Of a DNA stretch of 64,000 nt, positions 33,798 through 45,834 are shown one piece after another; the first letter of the stretch is position 1; every line of letters starts with the position of its first letter. The notes beneath the pieces were generated by a model. That model did no database searches, was not told the origin of the DNA, and saw nothing but the letters and a program-made list of their open reading frames with translations. Where the stretch lies: assembly GCA_021521415.1 (NCBI GenBank), contig JAIQDT010001095.1:178501-242500 (forward strand). The letters run 5' to 3'. Both the position numbers and the translations under genes were made by a program. The stretch comes from Bidens hawaiensis (taxonomy: Eukaryota > Streptophyta > Magnoliopsida > Asterales > Asteraceae).

Positions 33798-35882
33798 TGT
33801 CACACCCCGACTTAGGGCCTAGAAGTGTGGATCAATAGTTGGTACATATTTTGTAAATATATCAGAGTTGCGGGTTGTTTAACGGAGACTTTATTTATAA
33901 TAAAATATTAATTTAATTTGAATTTTCTCGGATAATAAATATCCAAGTGTTTGATTAAAAACCTTGTTTAATCTTGTTTGATAATTAATAACTGAGTCAT
34001 CTCCATATAGCAAGCCTCTAACTCCATGAGTGTTTCTAATTTCTTGCTATCTGTGTTAATCTGTTTCCTTGAAATGTGGGGGAAATACGTCAGCGATATG
34101 CTGGTGAATCGCTGACTCTAAAAATGTTTAATAAATTTTTATTTGACTAACAAGATAGTTTTCTGTACAAGCTCAGCAGAAACTTCTCTTATTTCTGGGA
34201 TTTGTACCACTTGCCATACACACACAATTATGGTTCTCCGGGAACTAATGCCCATTGGAGAACTTGGTTATGACTGCTAGTTTGCGGCCACGTAGCCTTG
34301 ATTGATATACTAGACATATATGTTTGGATCCAGATACGTGTACTCGGTCTGAGTTGCTTTTATTTTCTATCTTTTAATTTAATAGGGATCACGTAATCTC
34401 TTAAATATTTATATGTTATAGATCACGTAATATCATATAAATATTTGACTAACTTGTTAAGATAAACAACCCATTTATCTTAACGACTGATTGTAAAAGG
34501 CTTAATGTATTCACCTGTGATTGTCTGTACAGTATGATATGGTGATCTCATTTGAAAACCTTTGTGAATGATTGATAATTATCCTATAAAATAATAAATT
34601 TAGATAAATATCCAAGTCGTCTCATCCGGCTACAGACCTTTAGTCAACTTTTGATAGCTTTAACCTTGATTGAACATTTGTTTGAATAAAATATTTATAT
34701 CTGAAGTTTTTCTGTTTATTTACTAATCATGTGCCGAGTTTCTTCTTCATTAAGAAACATCTGTAATAAGTTTCTTCTTCACGAGGAAACGTTAATATGA
34801 CTAAAATATTATGCTTCTTAGTCATGAAGAAACATCTATGATAGGTTTCTTCATCAAGAAGAAACGTTATTTATCTATAACTTTTGTTTATAAATTCTTA
34901 TGACTATTACTCATGAAGAAACACTAATTTGATTATACTCTTTGTATGCAAAAGCTTATGTTTCTTAATCTTGAAGAAACAATATTTTAACTATATCCTC
35001 ATTTACGAAAAGTTCTATGTTTTTTAATTATAAAATAACGTTATTTTAACTATAACCTTTTTATTTATAAATCTAATCAAGGTCTACTCTATACCCTCAA
35101 CTAGGGTCTAAGCCATGTAATATAAAAATAATAACTTAGGCAGAACTCTACCTTACACGGGTATTCGGAGTTTATATGCCTAAACTTGTATGAGCAGCAC
35201 TTCTACTCGATCTATGTTGCATACTAAGGCTTAAACAGTCAGAACCTTGGGGCTTTGCACGTACTTCGAGACTCGTCTCGCAAAACGATGTTATGTGTGT
35301 GTGGATGAGTGTGTTTTGGTGTCAAGAGGATGTTCTGTAACCCCCCATTTATAGTTGAAGGTTCCATCGCAATACGTGATGGACCTTTCTCTTGCCCCGT
35401 CGGGTATCGCCATGGCATGCGAATGACGCGTGTCATGCTGACTTAGCCCTAACGTCTGCCACGTGTCACCCCGGTGCGACACATGTTGCTAAGTCATAGT
35501 GGTCCATCGCGTATCACGATATGTGCCATTTCAAAGTGCCAGATTGCGTGCCCTTGCGCATGCGCGTCAGGTGCTTCACACCCTTCACTAGGACCACTGG
35601 GTGCATCTTGGCACATATGAATTTTACTATGGAAACTTTTTTCCTTATATGAGCTTTCAAATTTTATAATCTTTCTATGTGGGAGGAAATTATCTTTCAT
35701 ATTTATACCCATGTGAAATGCTTCTACTTTCTAACTTCTTTCCATGTGGGATGAACTTTTTTATGGAATAGTTTTATTTACTTATCTAATTTTCCCCTTA
35801 CTTATCTTTAAGAATATTTTTTATCCTTCAACTTTACTAAGTTGTCAAATTTGAATCGAAATTTTAGGGATGTTACATTCGG
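33793..35882 (-). mobile_element. Solo LTR with TTCGG target duplication
   Basis: The body is 33798-35877 (2080 bp), minus strand TGTAACATCCC to GGGGTGTGACA, with TTCGG at 33793-33797 and 35878-35882. A TATA-like box lies on the minus strand near 35346 (CTATAAATGGGG). It has a donor-like CAG/GTGAAT near 34509 (minus) and a set of palindromic GTTTCTTC...GAAGAAAC words at 34736-34982. Confidence 0.92.
34736..34982. repeat. Palindromic GTTTCTTC/GAAGAAAC repeat cluster in the solo LTR
   Basis: At least five occurrences of the word GTTTCTTC or its complement GAAGAAAC, several facing each other across 2-6 bases (for example GTTTCTTCATCAAGAAGAAAC-like, with one-base variation). The spacing between TTC and GAA is four or more bases, so they are not canonical heat-shock elements (which have two). 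Confidence 0.7.
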
Positions 35883-36784
35883 TCCGTTAAACGATTGAAA
35901 AAGATTATTAGTTTTTAAAATAATTATAACTTAAATAAAATAAATTAATAAAAAAAGAATATAAAAGGAATACAAAAATAAAACCAGGCCTAAGAGGCGC
36001 GGACCCACGCCCTAGGCTGGTTCAACCTTTAAGACGAGTGCACTAGCCAACTATGTGTAAAACTTGTGATTATGGTGAAACGATTAATATTTATGCATTG
36101 ACCCAGATAGATCCCGAACCGCAAGAATCCTAGAATTACGATTGAAGGTCTTACACCGTCTGTCAATTAAAATTGATAGAGGGGTTTTATAGAGGATACA
36201 AATCGTCCTAGAACCTTACAACATTTACCTTAAATGATCCTGAATTGAATGACAATGCGAGATTATTGTTCAAGGCTTGAACACAAGCTTGAACTTGATA
36301 TTAAACGACTTTTGAGGTGAAATTGGATGAGGGTTTTGATTCACGACAAAGAGAGAAAAGTGGAAGACAAGTTAATTGAATTATGGGCATATATTTTATT
36401 AAACTTGTGGTTAAATGCGTAATTAATCAATTAACGACTAGGTGAGGTAAATCCCTTGATTTTCGGCTTTATTCACGAATCAAAATCAAAAGGGGAGGGG
36501 TGTTAGGCTCCGACGGGAATGGGGTGGGCTGAATAAAAAAATATTAAACTTTGCACATTGGCCCTGATATTTGATTGGTTATTCAATAGGATAAAACACA
36601 GTTAATGGATCATAATCTTATATGTTTGATAGTTCTAACCATTCGCTTAACGAACATATGACTTCGAGTGATGCGTAACGAAAACATTAATAACAAAAAA
36701 CATTAATAACAAAGATACAAATAAAAAAAGAGATTTTAATAGGTCCAGTTTTCAGGTTTGAAAATTGACAAATGTCACATCTAG
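35883..36784. other. Unclassified, possibly decayed LTR sequence
   Basis: Contains GGCGCGGACCCACGCCCTAGGCTGGTTCAA (about 35996-36026, a tRNA-B-box-like patch) and a CCGACGGGAATGGGG word near 36510. The general texture resembles the LTR at 13374-15332, but no boundary was found. Confidence 0.35.
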
Positions 36785-37256
36785 CACCGGGATTTTGTTA
36801 ATCGCTTCGTGCTCCATTTTTTCTCACCTTATTGCTTGGACGACCACGGGCCTTCGTTAGTACGACTGGCGGTTTCGTGTTGGCTTTTTCCAGCATCATG
36901 ATAGACAAAATCTTCGACGCCATACTCATATGCACCACTCGAGGCTGTGACACTATTTCTCTTTTCATGAAGTCGTGGATTTTTTCCACATCAATTTATG
37001 TTTCACATTTGATTGAAGACGGTTTAAAATTAAGCCTTTTCCAGAACGCATCTACGTCTCCTATTGAAATTTTCTCAACTGTTTTAAAATCATAATTAAC
37101 TAAACATGAATCACATAAGGTAAAATGATTATTTATTATGTAAAATAGATGTTTAGTAGTTACAACCTTTTTTTGAAAGCTTTCTAGTCGACAAGCACAC
37201 GGCAACCCACAACTTTTGAACAATTCGCATCCACACGTTATGTCGTTTTTACGCAA
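36785..37256 (-). pseudogene. Mutator-like/FAR1-type transposase C-terminal fragment with SWIM zinc finger
   Basis: The minus-strand frame from 37256 reads a SWIM-type finger (ITCGCELFKSCGLPCACRLE), i.e. CxC then CxC, as in plant MULE transposases and FAR1-related proteins. After a single TAA (near 36995) the same frame continues into a segment ending with ARGRPSNKVRK, a basic GRP motif usual after the SWIM finger in these proteins. The DDE core is absent. It is a fragment of a transposase or of a FAR1-like gene. Confidence 0.7.
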
Positions 37257-37347
37257 CTATTATAACTTATTCATCTCTACTACCAACAAGTCAAGGCATT
37301 TATGGGATGCCTTACCACGTATATAATCAAACATTTGTATTTTGTGA

Positions 37348-37937
37348 TGTCACACCCCGATCTACAATGGATTATACATCGAAGCGTAAAGTTGAATGTT
37401 CAATAGCTCGAGATGCTAATTATAAAGTGACAATAATTATTAATTTATTTCAAAATACTAAGGCACATATTGTTCAAACAAAATCAAACCAATATTTCAA
37501 AATCGAAACATAGCATAGAAATTGTCTTTTAATATATAATCTAAAGTCCAAAACTCAGTTCTTTAATCTGACGATCATCCAGCAAGCATACCTGTAAACA
37601 TGCGTAATATAAATATATTTGTCAACAATATGTTGAGTGAGCAATACACGATTTTATATATATAATAGTACAACAAAAAAATGACAATTCTCATGTGGGT
37701 GTGGTAACTACAACATTAATGAAATATCTAAAAAAAATAAGATCTATTCATCAAGACATAAGTTAAACTACTTGGATAAGCGTATGATCGTACTATGAGA
37801 ATGAGGATGATGCCAACCAAACGTAAAACAAACACATAGTCATATAAACACAAATCAGTAATGAGCAATTACACATAAACACAAGTGAATTGTGATTGAG
37901 GACTCGATGCTATAAATATGAGGTTTGAGTACGTATA
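37348..37937 (-). mobile_element. LTR fragment (same type as 13374-15332)
   Basis: It starts TGTCACACCCCGATCTAC (the 3' terminus read on the plus strand) and includes GTTGAGTGAGCAATACACG, matching the layout of the LTR at 13374. It is cut by another LTR fragment at 37938. Confidence 0.65.
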
Positions 37938-38215
37938 TGTAAGGCCCCGAGCCCGATGCCTTACATTATCGTTGGATTTACTTATAAACACATTCAAACA
38001 TGTCTTTAAGTTTAAAACATAACAGAATATTATAATTCCCATTCGTCATATGCCAGCTTCGATTCTCCTGCCATGTATCCCTCCTCAAGCCAGCTGTTTC
38101 ATTCTACTCACCTACGTGCAAACTAAAAGTCAGATACACGGAGTGAGTTCTAGTTAATTAGGTAACATACATCACATTCACATACTACATACTTAACCTG
38201 AGTTACTTTCTTTAA
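37938..38215 (-). mobile_element. LTR 3'-end fragment (family of 7195-9427)
   Basis: It starts TGTAAGGCCCCGAGCCC and continues through the family's GGATTTACTTATAAACAC, CATATGCCAGCTTC, CAAGCCAGCTGTTTCATTC and CTAAAAGTCAGATAC words, matching 3525-3850 in the same orientation. It ends abruptly near 38215. Confidence 0.85.
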
Positions 38216-40552
38216 CTTGTTTTTTTCCCATTCTAGAAAAAAAATTGAATTTGATTTGGCGTCTGAATATGTTTGTTTAAATGAATTATGGTTTCGTGTT
38301 TCTTTATGTTTCTTAGTTGCTTGGTTTTATGGTGACGTTTGTTTTTTTCTCTCTTGATATTATTATTTTATTGTTTGACATTTTACCCTTTAATAATGTA
38401 TATTTACTATGAAGGGTCATGCCAAGGGATTTGAAAATAGCCAGGAATGATCGTCTAGGTAATACAGGATGAACCTAACCCATGTGATTATTTTTAGCAC
38501 ACTTCGAGGCTAACAATGGCAAAACCTATAGAGAATTGTTCATCAGAATGTACATTGTTTGGTTTCCTATATCTAAAATATTGAATCATTTTTATAGGAT
38601 TCATATGAGTTTCTTAAAAGATCATTTGACTAAATTTCTCAAAAGATCATTAGAGGCAACCATTGGTTCAATTAAGACTATTGCAGCCCGTCGTCTTTGG
38701 CACGTAGAGTTTTGGCATGCTTTTGTTTATATAATTAAACCAATAATTATATATGTTTTTTTTTCTTTTTCATTTTTTTCTTTTTCATTTTTTTATTTTG
38801 TGTATACTTTAATTTATTTAACTGTTTAGTATAATTTGATTTAACAAAATTTCATTGTATTAATATTTTAATTTAATTTGATTTATTGCTTTCAAAATTT
38901 AAATGAGTTTTCCTATTTTTCTTGCTTAAAATATATTTTGTTGACTTAATAATAAAAGTTTTGAAAATTAAATTATCATATTATTATATGGGTAACAAAG
39001 TAACTTATTATGATCATAAATATTAAGTAATTAATTTAGCACAATCATATTTTATTAGTGTTTTAATTTATACTTGTTGTTTCCTAATTTTGAGTTGAGT
39101 TTCCTAGTTTTTCTAATCACAATTTATTATGTTGACTTAGTAATTCAAATATGGGAAGTTTAAAATTAGTTCCCTCCTAAATTTGAGTTATATGTTTAAT
39201 GACATGTTTTTCCAAACATTAAATTTTTTCAATGCAAATTCTTTTTACAAACATTTTTTTCTTTGTTTTGAAAGTCAAATTTGCAGGTCATAATTTATTT
39301 TTGACTCATCACCAATGTATATGCGGTCCTCTGATTCTTGTTATATTCGACTATTGGCGCTGGCGAACATCTTTACGCGAGCTATGTGGATTCAATATAG
39401 TGGTTGGAAAATACAAGTGTGTTGGAGACTTGGAGATAATTGTTGATAAATTTAGTTCCACGGTAAGTACTATCTATTCAATAATTAATTCAAACATTGA
39501 TGTTAAAGTCAAATTTTGTTACTTCAAAAATTAAAACAAAAGGCCTAATTAATATTTATGCTCTTACAATAGGAAACTTTGCATTTAATGGTGATACAAT
39601 GTATTCCTCACTTATCGTAGTTATATTACAAGTTACTTTTCTATTTTTAGGGAGTTTAGTTTTATAAACTAATAACTAAATTTAATAAGGGCCGATGTTG
39701 TTTCAAAGGCCTTTTGATTTAAGAGAGTTAACTTGTCAAAGTGTGTTTTAAGTTTTGGGTCATGATCTTGGTTGTGGACAAAAGATTGATTTCATACGTT
39801 TCAATTTTTTTTTCGAATCAGATTCAAACTTAATTTATGAATTTTAACTACAAGATTATCAGAAATTTTAAAGGGCTCACTATTACAACCAAATAACAAT
39901 GGTGCTCTTTTGACTTTTGTTAATGATCTAATTTTTATGAACTAATTGATAAATGTTTTGTATTGCATATTTTTACTATCTCTTTTCTTTTAATATTTCA
40001 AGATGTGTTTTGTGAATGGTATTTTAGGCATACTGAATTAATATATGTAAATGACTACGACTCATGTTTTTAAAGTTACAGATTAGAAGAGTGACAAAGA
40101 TTTTGGAGGTATATTTAAGCTCTACATGCCAGTCAGTTTTGTAGTTTTACCTTAATGAAATATGTATTTGTATTTGTATTTTTATTAATATAATGGTCAT
40201 CTGGTCAAAACTATTTTGCTTTACAAAGAAACTACTTTTTTTTTCTATTATGTTTTTGGAAAACAATATGAGAGTAAAGATGAGCATAAAGAAGGTGTGT
40301 CTCGGTTTGGTTCACAACGTGTTGTAAGTAAAATGAGTTCATATCAAAACATTAGTTTTCTTTCGAAAATTTGTCAGTTTGGTTATGATTAAAATGAGTC
40401 GTTTTTAAAGAGTTTCAATTTGCATGTTATAATTTAAAAAGAAATATATAATTCAGAAATATTGTGTATAACATATGTTGTGGTTTTAAATTCATGTGTT
40501 TGTTATACGATTTTTTTATTTCACACGTGTTGTATACGGGTTATTAACCTAG
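38216..40552 (+). other. AT-rich region ending in a decayed Helitron-like 3' signal
   Basis: Mostly AT-rich with long T runs. At 40527-40553 a word CACGTGTTGTATACGGGTT precedes CTAG/T, a possible decayed Helitron 3' end. Frames at 38536-38829 and 39232-39534 are short and hydrophobic and match no family I recognise. A coding-like patch (39310-39450) has no identifiable domain. Confidence 0.3.
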
Positions 40553-41254
40553 TTAATATATAAATTGAATTGTTTACTATTGAATAATATTATTTACTTT
40601 TGAATTATTTAATTACCAAGAAATTTTGAGAAGCCTTAATATGTATGGAAACTATAGTGACATACTAATAGGCAGCTGTCAATTGTCCAAGAAGTATATT
40701 TCTTTAATATTATAGGTAGATGTAGATTAATCAACCAGATTTATTGTACAAATCTTCAATAAGACGATATTGAAGATTGAACAACAGCGTAATTTATCTA
40801 CTTGACTAGTTATGCATGGTTTATTCATAGATCTTTGGGCTTTGATTACCTAGGAATAGAGACTTTACAAATAAACTCGGGGATTGGAATTCAATTGTTG
40901 TCATTATATATATATATATATATGGTTACAATTATCTCTGTTCCCAATACGCCTATTGTGTAGCACCGAGCAGTCTGTTAGCTAGTGTGTATCATTTTAC
41001 TAGAATAGAGTATAGCGTGAATCAACCAAAAGAGGTGTATATGCATAAAAGTATTTGCCCCTAAGGAAGTGTCATGCTCATGAGTTTGAATATATCTTTT
41101 AGTTTTTTATTCATTATTCGAGGGTTGATGAAGGAAACCAGATAGTTATATGAGTGAAAGAAACGGATTATAAATTTGCAGTAAAAGGTTGAATCTCGTT
41201 TCCTATATACAAAAGTTAAGAGAAGTTAATATAGGTATTAGAGACTTTGTATCC
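40553..41254. other. Intergenic sequence with a short (AT)n tract
   Basis: (AT)n at 40908-40922. A block at 40725-40790 (ATCAACCAGATTTATTG, CAATATTGAAGATTGAAC-like) loosely recurs at 47090-47155. No gene is seen. Confidence 0.5.
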
Positions 41255-41761
41255 CAAGATGTAACATCATTAATATTCTATTAATAAATAAAGAAAGTTG
41301 CGTAAAATTTGTCGTGTGATAAATAATATTAACTAGCATCTAATAAGGAAAAGATAATGGACTTGGACTAATTAAGATGGATTAAAGGGTAATGGGCCTT
41401 AGGTCCATGGGCTTTAAGGGATATAAATACCCCTTAAACCATCCCTACAACCCTAATCCTCATTCTTACCTTCCATATTTGCCTATCACACTCAAAAACA
41501 CACACACCTACACGCATATATACACGGCCGTGAGGGTTGGGGCGAAGTTAGGGATCGAGTAAACGATAGTTCAAGTAGATCTTTATTACACGAGCTATAT
41601 ACAAGATCTAGGATTCTTAATCAAGCCAAACGAGATCCAACGAACACGAAAAGGTATGTTTTGATCTTAAAGTTTACGTTTTTATTAACGGTTAATGTGA
41701 CACCCGGTAATTTCCCAATCCCATAAACCAAGTAACCAACCTAATTATTAGGAGATTGTGA

Positions 41762-41925
41762 ATGTTATGCGCGCCATTATCAGCGCGGGCATATGTTATA
41801 TGCGCCATGCGCGGATGCGATGCGCGCCATTATCAGCGCGGGCATATGTTATATGCGCCATGCGCGGATGCGATGCGCGCCATTATCAGCGCGGGCATAT
41901 GTTATGTGCGCCACGCGCACAGGTT
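41762..41925 (+). repeat. 54-bp GCGC-rich tandem repeat, about 3 copies
   Basis: The unit includes GCGCGCCATTATCAGCGCGG and CATATGTTATATGCGCCATG. Copies 1 and 2 are nearly identical. The third ends in TGTGCGCCACGCGCACAGG. The 54-bp period keeps frames open, which explains the open frames here. Confidence 0.9.
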
Positions 41926-43417
41926 TTGTGTTTTCATAACTTAATTTCATGTCGTTTGTCTAATGGGTTAGCCGCCCCGCTTGATGCTAAGGCGGGTGCA
42001 TACCTCTTCAATAATCAAATCATTTATGCGCGCGCGGAAAAAGGGAACTAACCTCCCCGCATGGCGGGAACATTGAGAGCTAGTTTGTTTGAAGCTCCAA
42101 GATGGAATTGACTTCAACATAACTGATCACTATGTTGAAATACCAAGACCTCATGGAGAATCTACAAATGAAACTCAACGTCCCTGACTACGAGAAGGTT
42201 ACGCACCTACCCGTATCAAATAAAAAGGAGTTATGTGCGACACCTGCGGGAAGAATCCCCGCGGGACACCTTAAAACTAAACCCTTTACGCATGAACGTC
42301 TGCACAGAAACCAACCACCTTTTCGCTTAAATCCAAAAGTTCACCCTGTTAATAAACTCTGAGAACGCTGGTTCCAGCAGAGCCAGATGGACCCGCAGGA
42401 TTCCTTATAAGGACGCCTGCGCAGTGATACGCGCAGGATTCGTTACAAGGACGCTTGCGCGAAGACCAACTGAAGCCGCCGGACCCACAACGTTCAAAGA
42501 AATGGCCTACACGCAGAAGGCTATACGCGCAAGGTTACGCGCACAAAACACTTAGTCTATTCTTCAGATGAAAGGGGATTACCCCCGCCCAGAAAGAACC
42601 AGTTGCGTGTTTCAGAGATTTTTACCTTTTGACAGCACACTGACAACAGTACCAGGAGCAGTACTGTAACACGAAATGTCAGCTGTCAGCCGCACCTACT
42701 CTCATCAACCACAGTCCTGCATGTACTGTCAAATCCATCAGAATCTTTATAACCACTCCCTAGGACCATCACCCCCATCCCTAAAATAAATAATAATAAA
42801 CCCCAATACCTTGTCATCATTACACCCAATATGATAAGATTTCAATCCCCTAAATCAAGGGATTGTGTTCCCTTGAATTTGCCTATAAATAAGTATCAAT
42901 TCTTGAATAAAAATATCACACAAACACACTTCAAACTCCTCTCTTAAACCTGTAATTCTGCACTAACCATCTCCCGAGCATCCGTTTCCAGTTCCGTTTC
43001 CATCACTAGGTAAGCCGAAACTTTAGTCTTAAGATTTACTTTCCTGACCAACCCTTATATTCTTCGATTTCTTGATCTTAATATACATATTTCTTGTTAT
43101 TTAAACATATTTTAGACTTCCAATTTCGAGGCTAACATCAGGAAACCCGAATCTCGTTTAATCTCTCTCTAAACCATCACTTAACAAGAATCACAGGTGA
43201 GTCTCACAGCCCCTATTTTCACTGTTTTTAAACTGTTTTCGGGGCGAGGGACACGTGTTTAAATTATGTTTTATCATGGTATATTTACAAGCAATGCAAG
43301 CGATTATCTGTTCATGGTGTTTATCTTGGTTTTCAATGTGAGTGCGCAAGAACAAGAAAGTGATCACTTCGTCAATGGAACTCTAAGGGTAGGGACTACT
43401 GTGTTTGATCAACCCGC

Positions 43418-43660
43418 TCGTAGGGGTCGCACCTCTTTGCATAGACGAGTGCCTAGTATGGTCATGGGGTAGTACTACTGGTTGTAAAGCCCGCTCGTAG
43501 GGGTCGCACCTCTTTGCATGGACGAGCGCCTAGTTTTCCGAGCACAACGTCCGCGCGTAACCCGCGGGACGGTATTATTTTCGCTCGTAGTGGCAGCGCC
43601 ACTTTGCATGGACGAGCACGGTTTTCAGAAATGTCCGCGCGTAACCCGCGGGACGGCTTT
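43418..43660 (+). repeat. Interspersed CGCTCGTAG / CCGCGCGTAACCCGCGGGAC repeats
   Basis: Three copies of a CCGCTCGTAG...TTTGCATGGACGAG block and two copies of TCCGCGCGTAACCCGCGGGA, with conserved dyad symmetry (CCGCG...CGCGG). Confidence 0.8.
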
Positions 43661-45834
43661 ATCAAGCATATGTTTTAACGGTGTTATCAGAAATATGTTT
43701 CAATATGGTTTTATCAAGGATATGATGCAATACGATTTATCAAGTCACCAAAACTTGTGAACTCACTCAGTTTATACTGATTCAAATGTTTTTACGTGTC
43801 TTTCAGGTGATAATTAGTAGCGCAAGGAGTCACACATAGAGCACTTCACGCAGAACATCTATAAAAATGGTTTTTGGAAGATTTTAGTTCTATCCCTTCC
43901 ACACGCGTGGTTGTTCCCGCCGTGTAAGGGGATATGGCGCGGAAATCTTCAACGTTTTTCATATGTGGATGTTTTTATATGTAATTCTAAACAATGTAAT
44001 GTATTTTGTACTAGACATTTCATGCGCAATGGAAAATTTATTTGAATGTTTGCAATGACCCGTGCTTGATTATCAATTCCCACTCGCGCGCACCCGGCTG
44101 TTTCCGCCGTTTAGGGCCGGGTGTGACAGTTAACCTTGAAACTTAGAACGAGATTAGACCGGGTGTAAATGGAACGTAAAGTTGTGAACTCGATGTTAGA
44201 AACAAACTTAAGAAAAACCCGCGTCTGCTTGCGAATCGTTTAAGATAAACCGAAGGTCTTGTATTGAACGTTTTTGAAATTAAAGGTCCAAACTTTACAT
44301 GTTTTCAGGCCAAAGCAAATCCAAAACGACCACAGGAATGATCGCGGGATGGTTAAATGCCATACCCGGGGATTTCAGGTTGAACGATGGTGATTACGGG
44401 GAGGATTGAGGACGAACAGGGCTGTAGCCGAATAACTTCGTTGCATGCCAAGTTCGCTCCTGATCAACTTCGTTCCCTAGTAAGTTCGCCGGTAAGTTCA
44501 CCTGCATGTTCGCCAAGCATGTTCGCCGAGTACTAAGTTCGCCTAACATTAATTTCGCCTAAGGCTAAGTTCGCCGAATGATTAACTTCGCTTACTTAAG
44601 TTCGCCTACACTTAAATTCGCTAAAGTTTAGGTTCGCTTGAAAGCTTAAGTTCGATTAAATTAAGTTCGCCTAACACGTATGTTCGCTTACATTTAAGGT
44701 AACGAATCAGATAGGAATCAGACTTAATTCGTCATGAAAATGAGTTAACGAATTAGAAAATAAATTAAAATCCTAATGGAAAATGTGTTAAGACAGTTAA
44801 TGTGAATAAAATTTTCCAAGCTGACCTGGCAGCTCGACCCCAGCCAGGGGCTCTGCCCCTTGGACCCTGTCAGGGGCTGCCAGGGGCGCTGCCCCCGGAC
44901 CCCCGTTCGTTGTGGGTAATAATTAAGACTAGAAAGATGATACGAGTAGTGATAGTTAATTGATACGTGTAATTATTATACAGTCAGCCGTGCACAACTG
45001 AAGAAAGGGATTACCATCAACGGTGAACGTAACCGACTTCAGGTGAGTTTCTAGCCCCATTTCCTTGTCATGTTTTTCGGGGCTGTGTGCATAATCGATG
45101 TGAATGTTAATACACTTACCTTAAATGGTAAGTGTATGTCTTATTGACGATTGTGATAGTTATGTATGTATGCTTGACAGTACGTGAACGACCTTCGGGT
45201 ATTGAACGTATTGTTAAGGTAAGTATAGTATAGTATGTATGAAATGCGTATATGAATAAGGGAGTATGTACGATTATGTTGTGTATGGTATTAATTGTAT
45301 GGATATGATAATGAAATGTAAGGTAAGGTTAAAGGGTTGCATACCCTAATAATATATGCGAAGGATAAAGGGTTGCATACCCTAATAATATATGCGAAGG
45401 TTAAAGGGTTGCATACCCTAATAATATATGCGAAGGTTATAGGGCGTAATGCTCTTTAAAACGTAAGGTAAGTATATGATAAACGAAAGTATGAAAGTAC
45501 GTAGTTTTGAATGTATTGTATGTTATGTGATTAACTATAACTCACTCAGCGTAGCTGACTTTTAGTATGCACACAGGTGAGTAGAATGAGGCAGCTCGCT
45601 TGAGAGGGACACGTGGCATCGAATAAGAGGTTGGCATCGAAAGACCAAAGACGTTTATTAGTTTATGCTTTAAAGACAATATGTTATTTAAGACGAATTA
45701 TGGATTATTGTGTAATGTTTTATGAAAATTTTATTTTCCGCGAATGTTTTTATTAACTCTGATTATTAGAACTATGTGAATGAGTAAATCCGACGTCCAA
45801 ATGTGAGGCACCGGTAACGGGGCCTTACACAAGA

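Larger units (their letters stand above)
41691..44133 (+). mobile_element. Nested solo LTR with GTTAA target duplication
   Basis: The body is 41696-44128 (2433 bp), TGTGACACCCGG to CCGGGTGTGACA, with GTTAA on both sides. TATA-like CCTATAAATAAG at about 42882-42893 gives plus orientation, followed by two donor-like sites (TAG/GTAAGC near 43010; CAG/GTGAGT, GT 43197). Inside are a 54-bp GCGC-rich tandem repeat (41762-41925) and a set of CGCTCGTAG...CGCACCTCTTTGCATRGACG repeats (43418-43650). The frame at 42132-42362 has no recognisable domain. Confidence 0.93.
41255..45834 (+). mobile_element. Solo LTR (CAAGA target duplication) interrupted by another solo LTR
   Basis: The body is 41260-45829, TGTAACATCATT to GGGGCCTTACA, with CAAGA at 41255-41259 and 45830-45834. 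Removing the nested insertion and one copy of its duplication leaves about 2.1 kb. Features: TATA-like GATATAAATACCCC near 41420; donor-like AAAAG/GTATGT near 41653; CAG/GTGAGT (GT 45044); an AGTTCGCC-rich tract (44440-44700); GC hairpins (44830-44915); and three copies of an AAAGGGTTGCATACCCTAAT unit (45328-45430). It is the same family as the first element's LTR. Confidence 0.94.

Noticed and set aside
34736..34982. Canonical heat-shock elements
   Set aside because: The gap between TTC and GAA is four or more bases, not two.
41758..42051. 97-codon ORF with repeated Cys/Arg-rich units
   Set aside because: It follows from the 54-bp repeat inside a solo LTR and has no domain.
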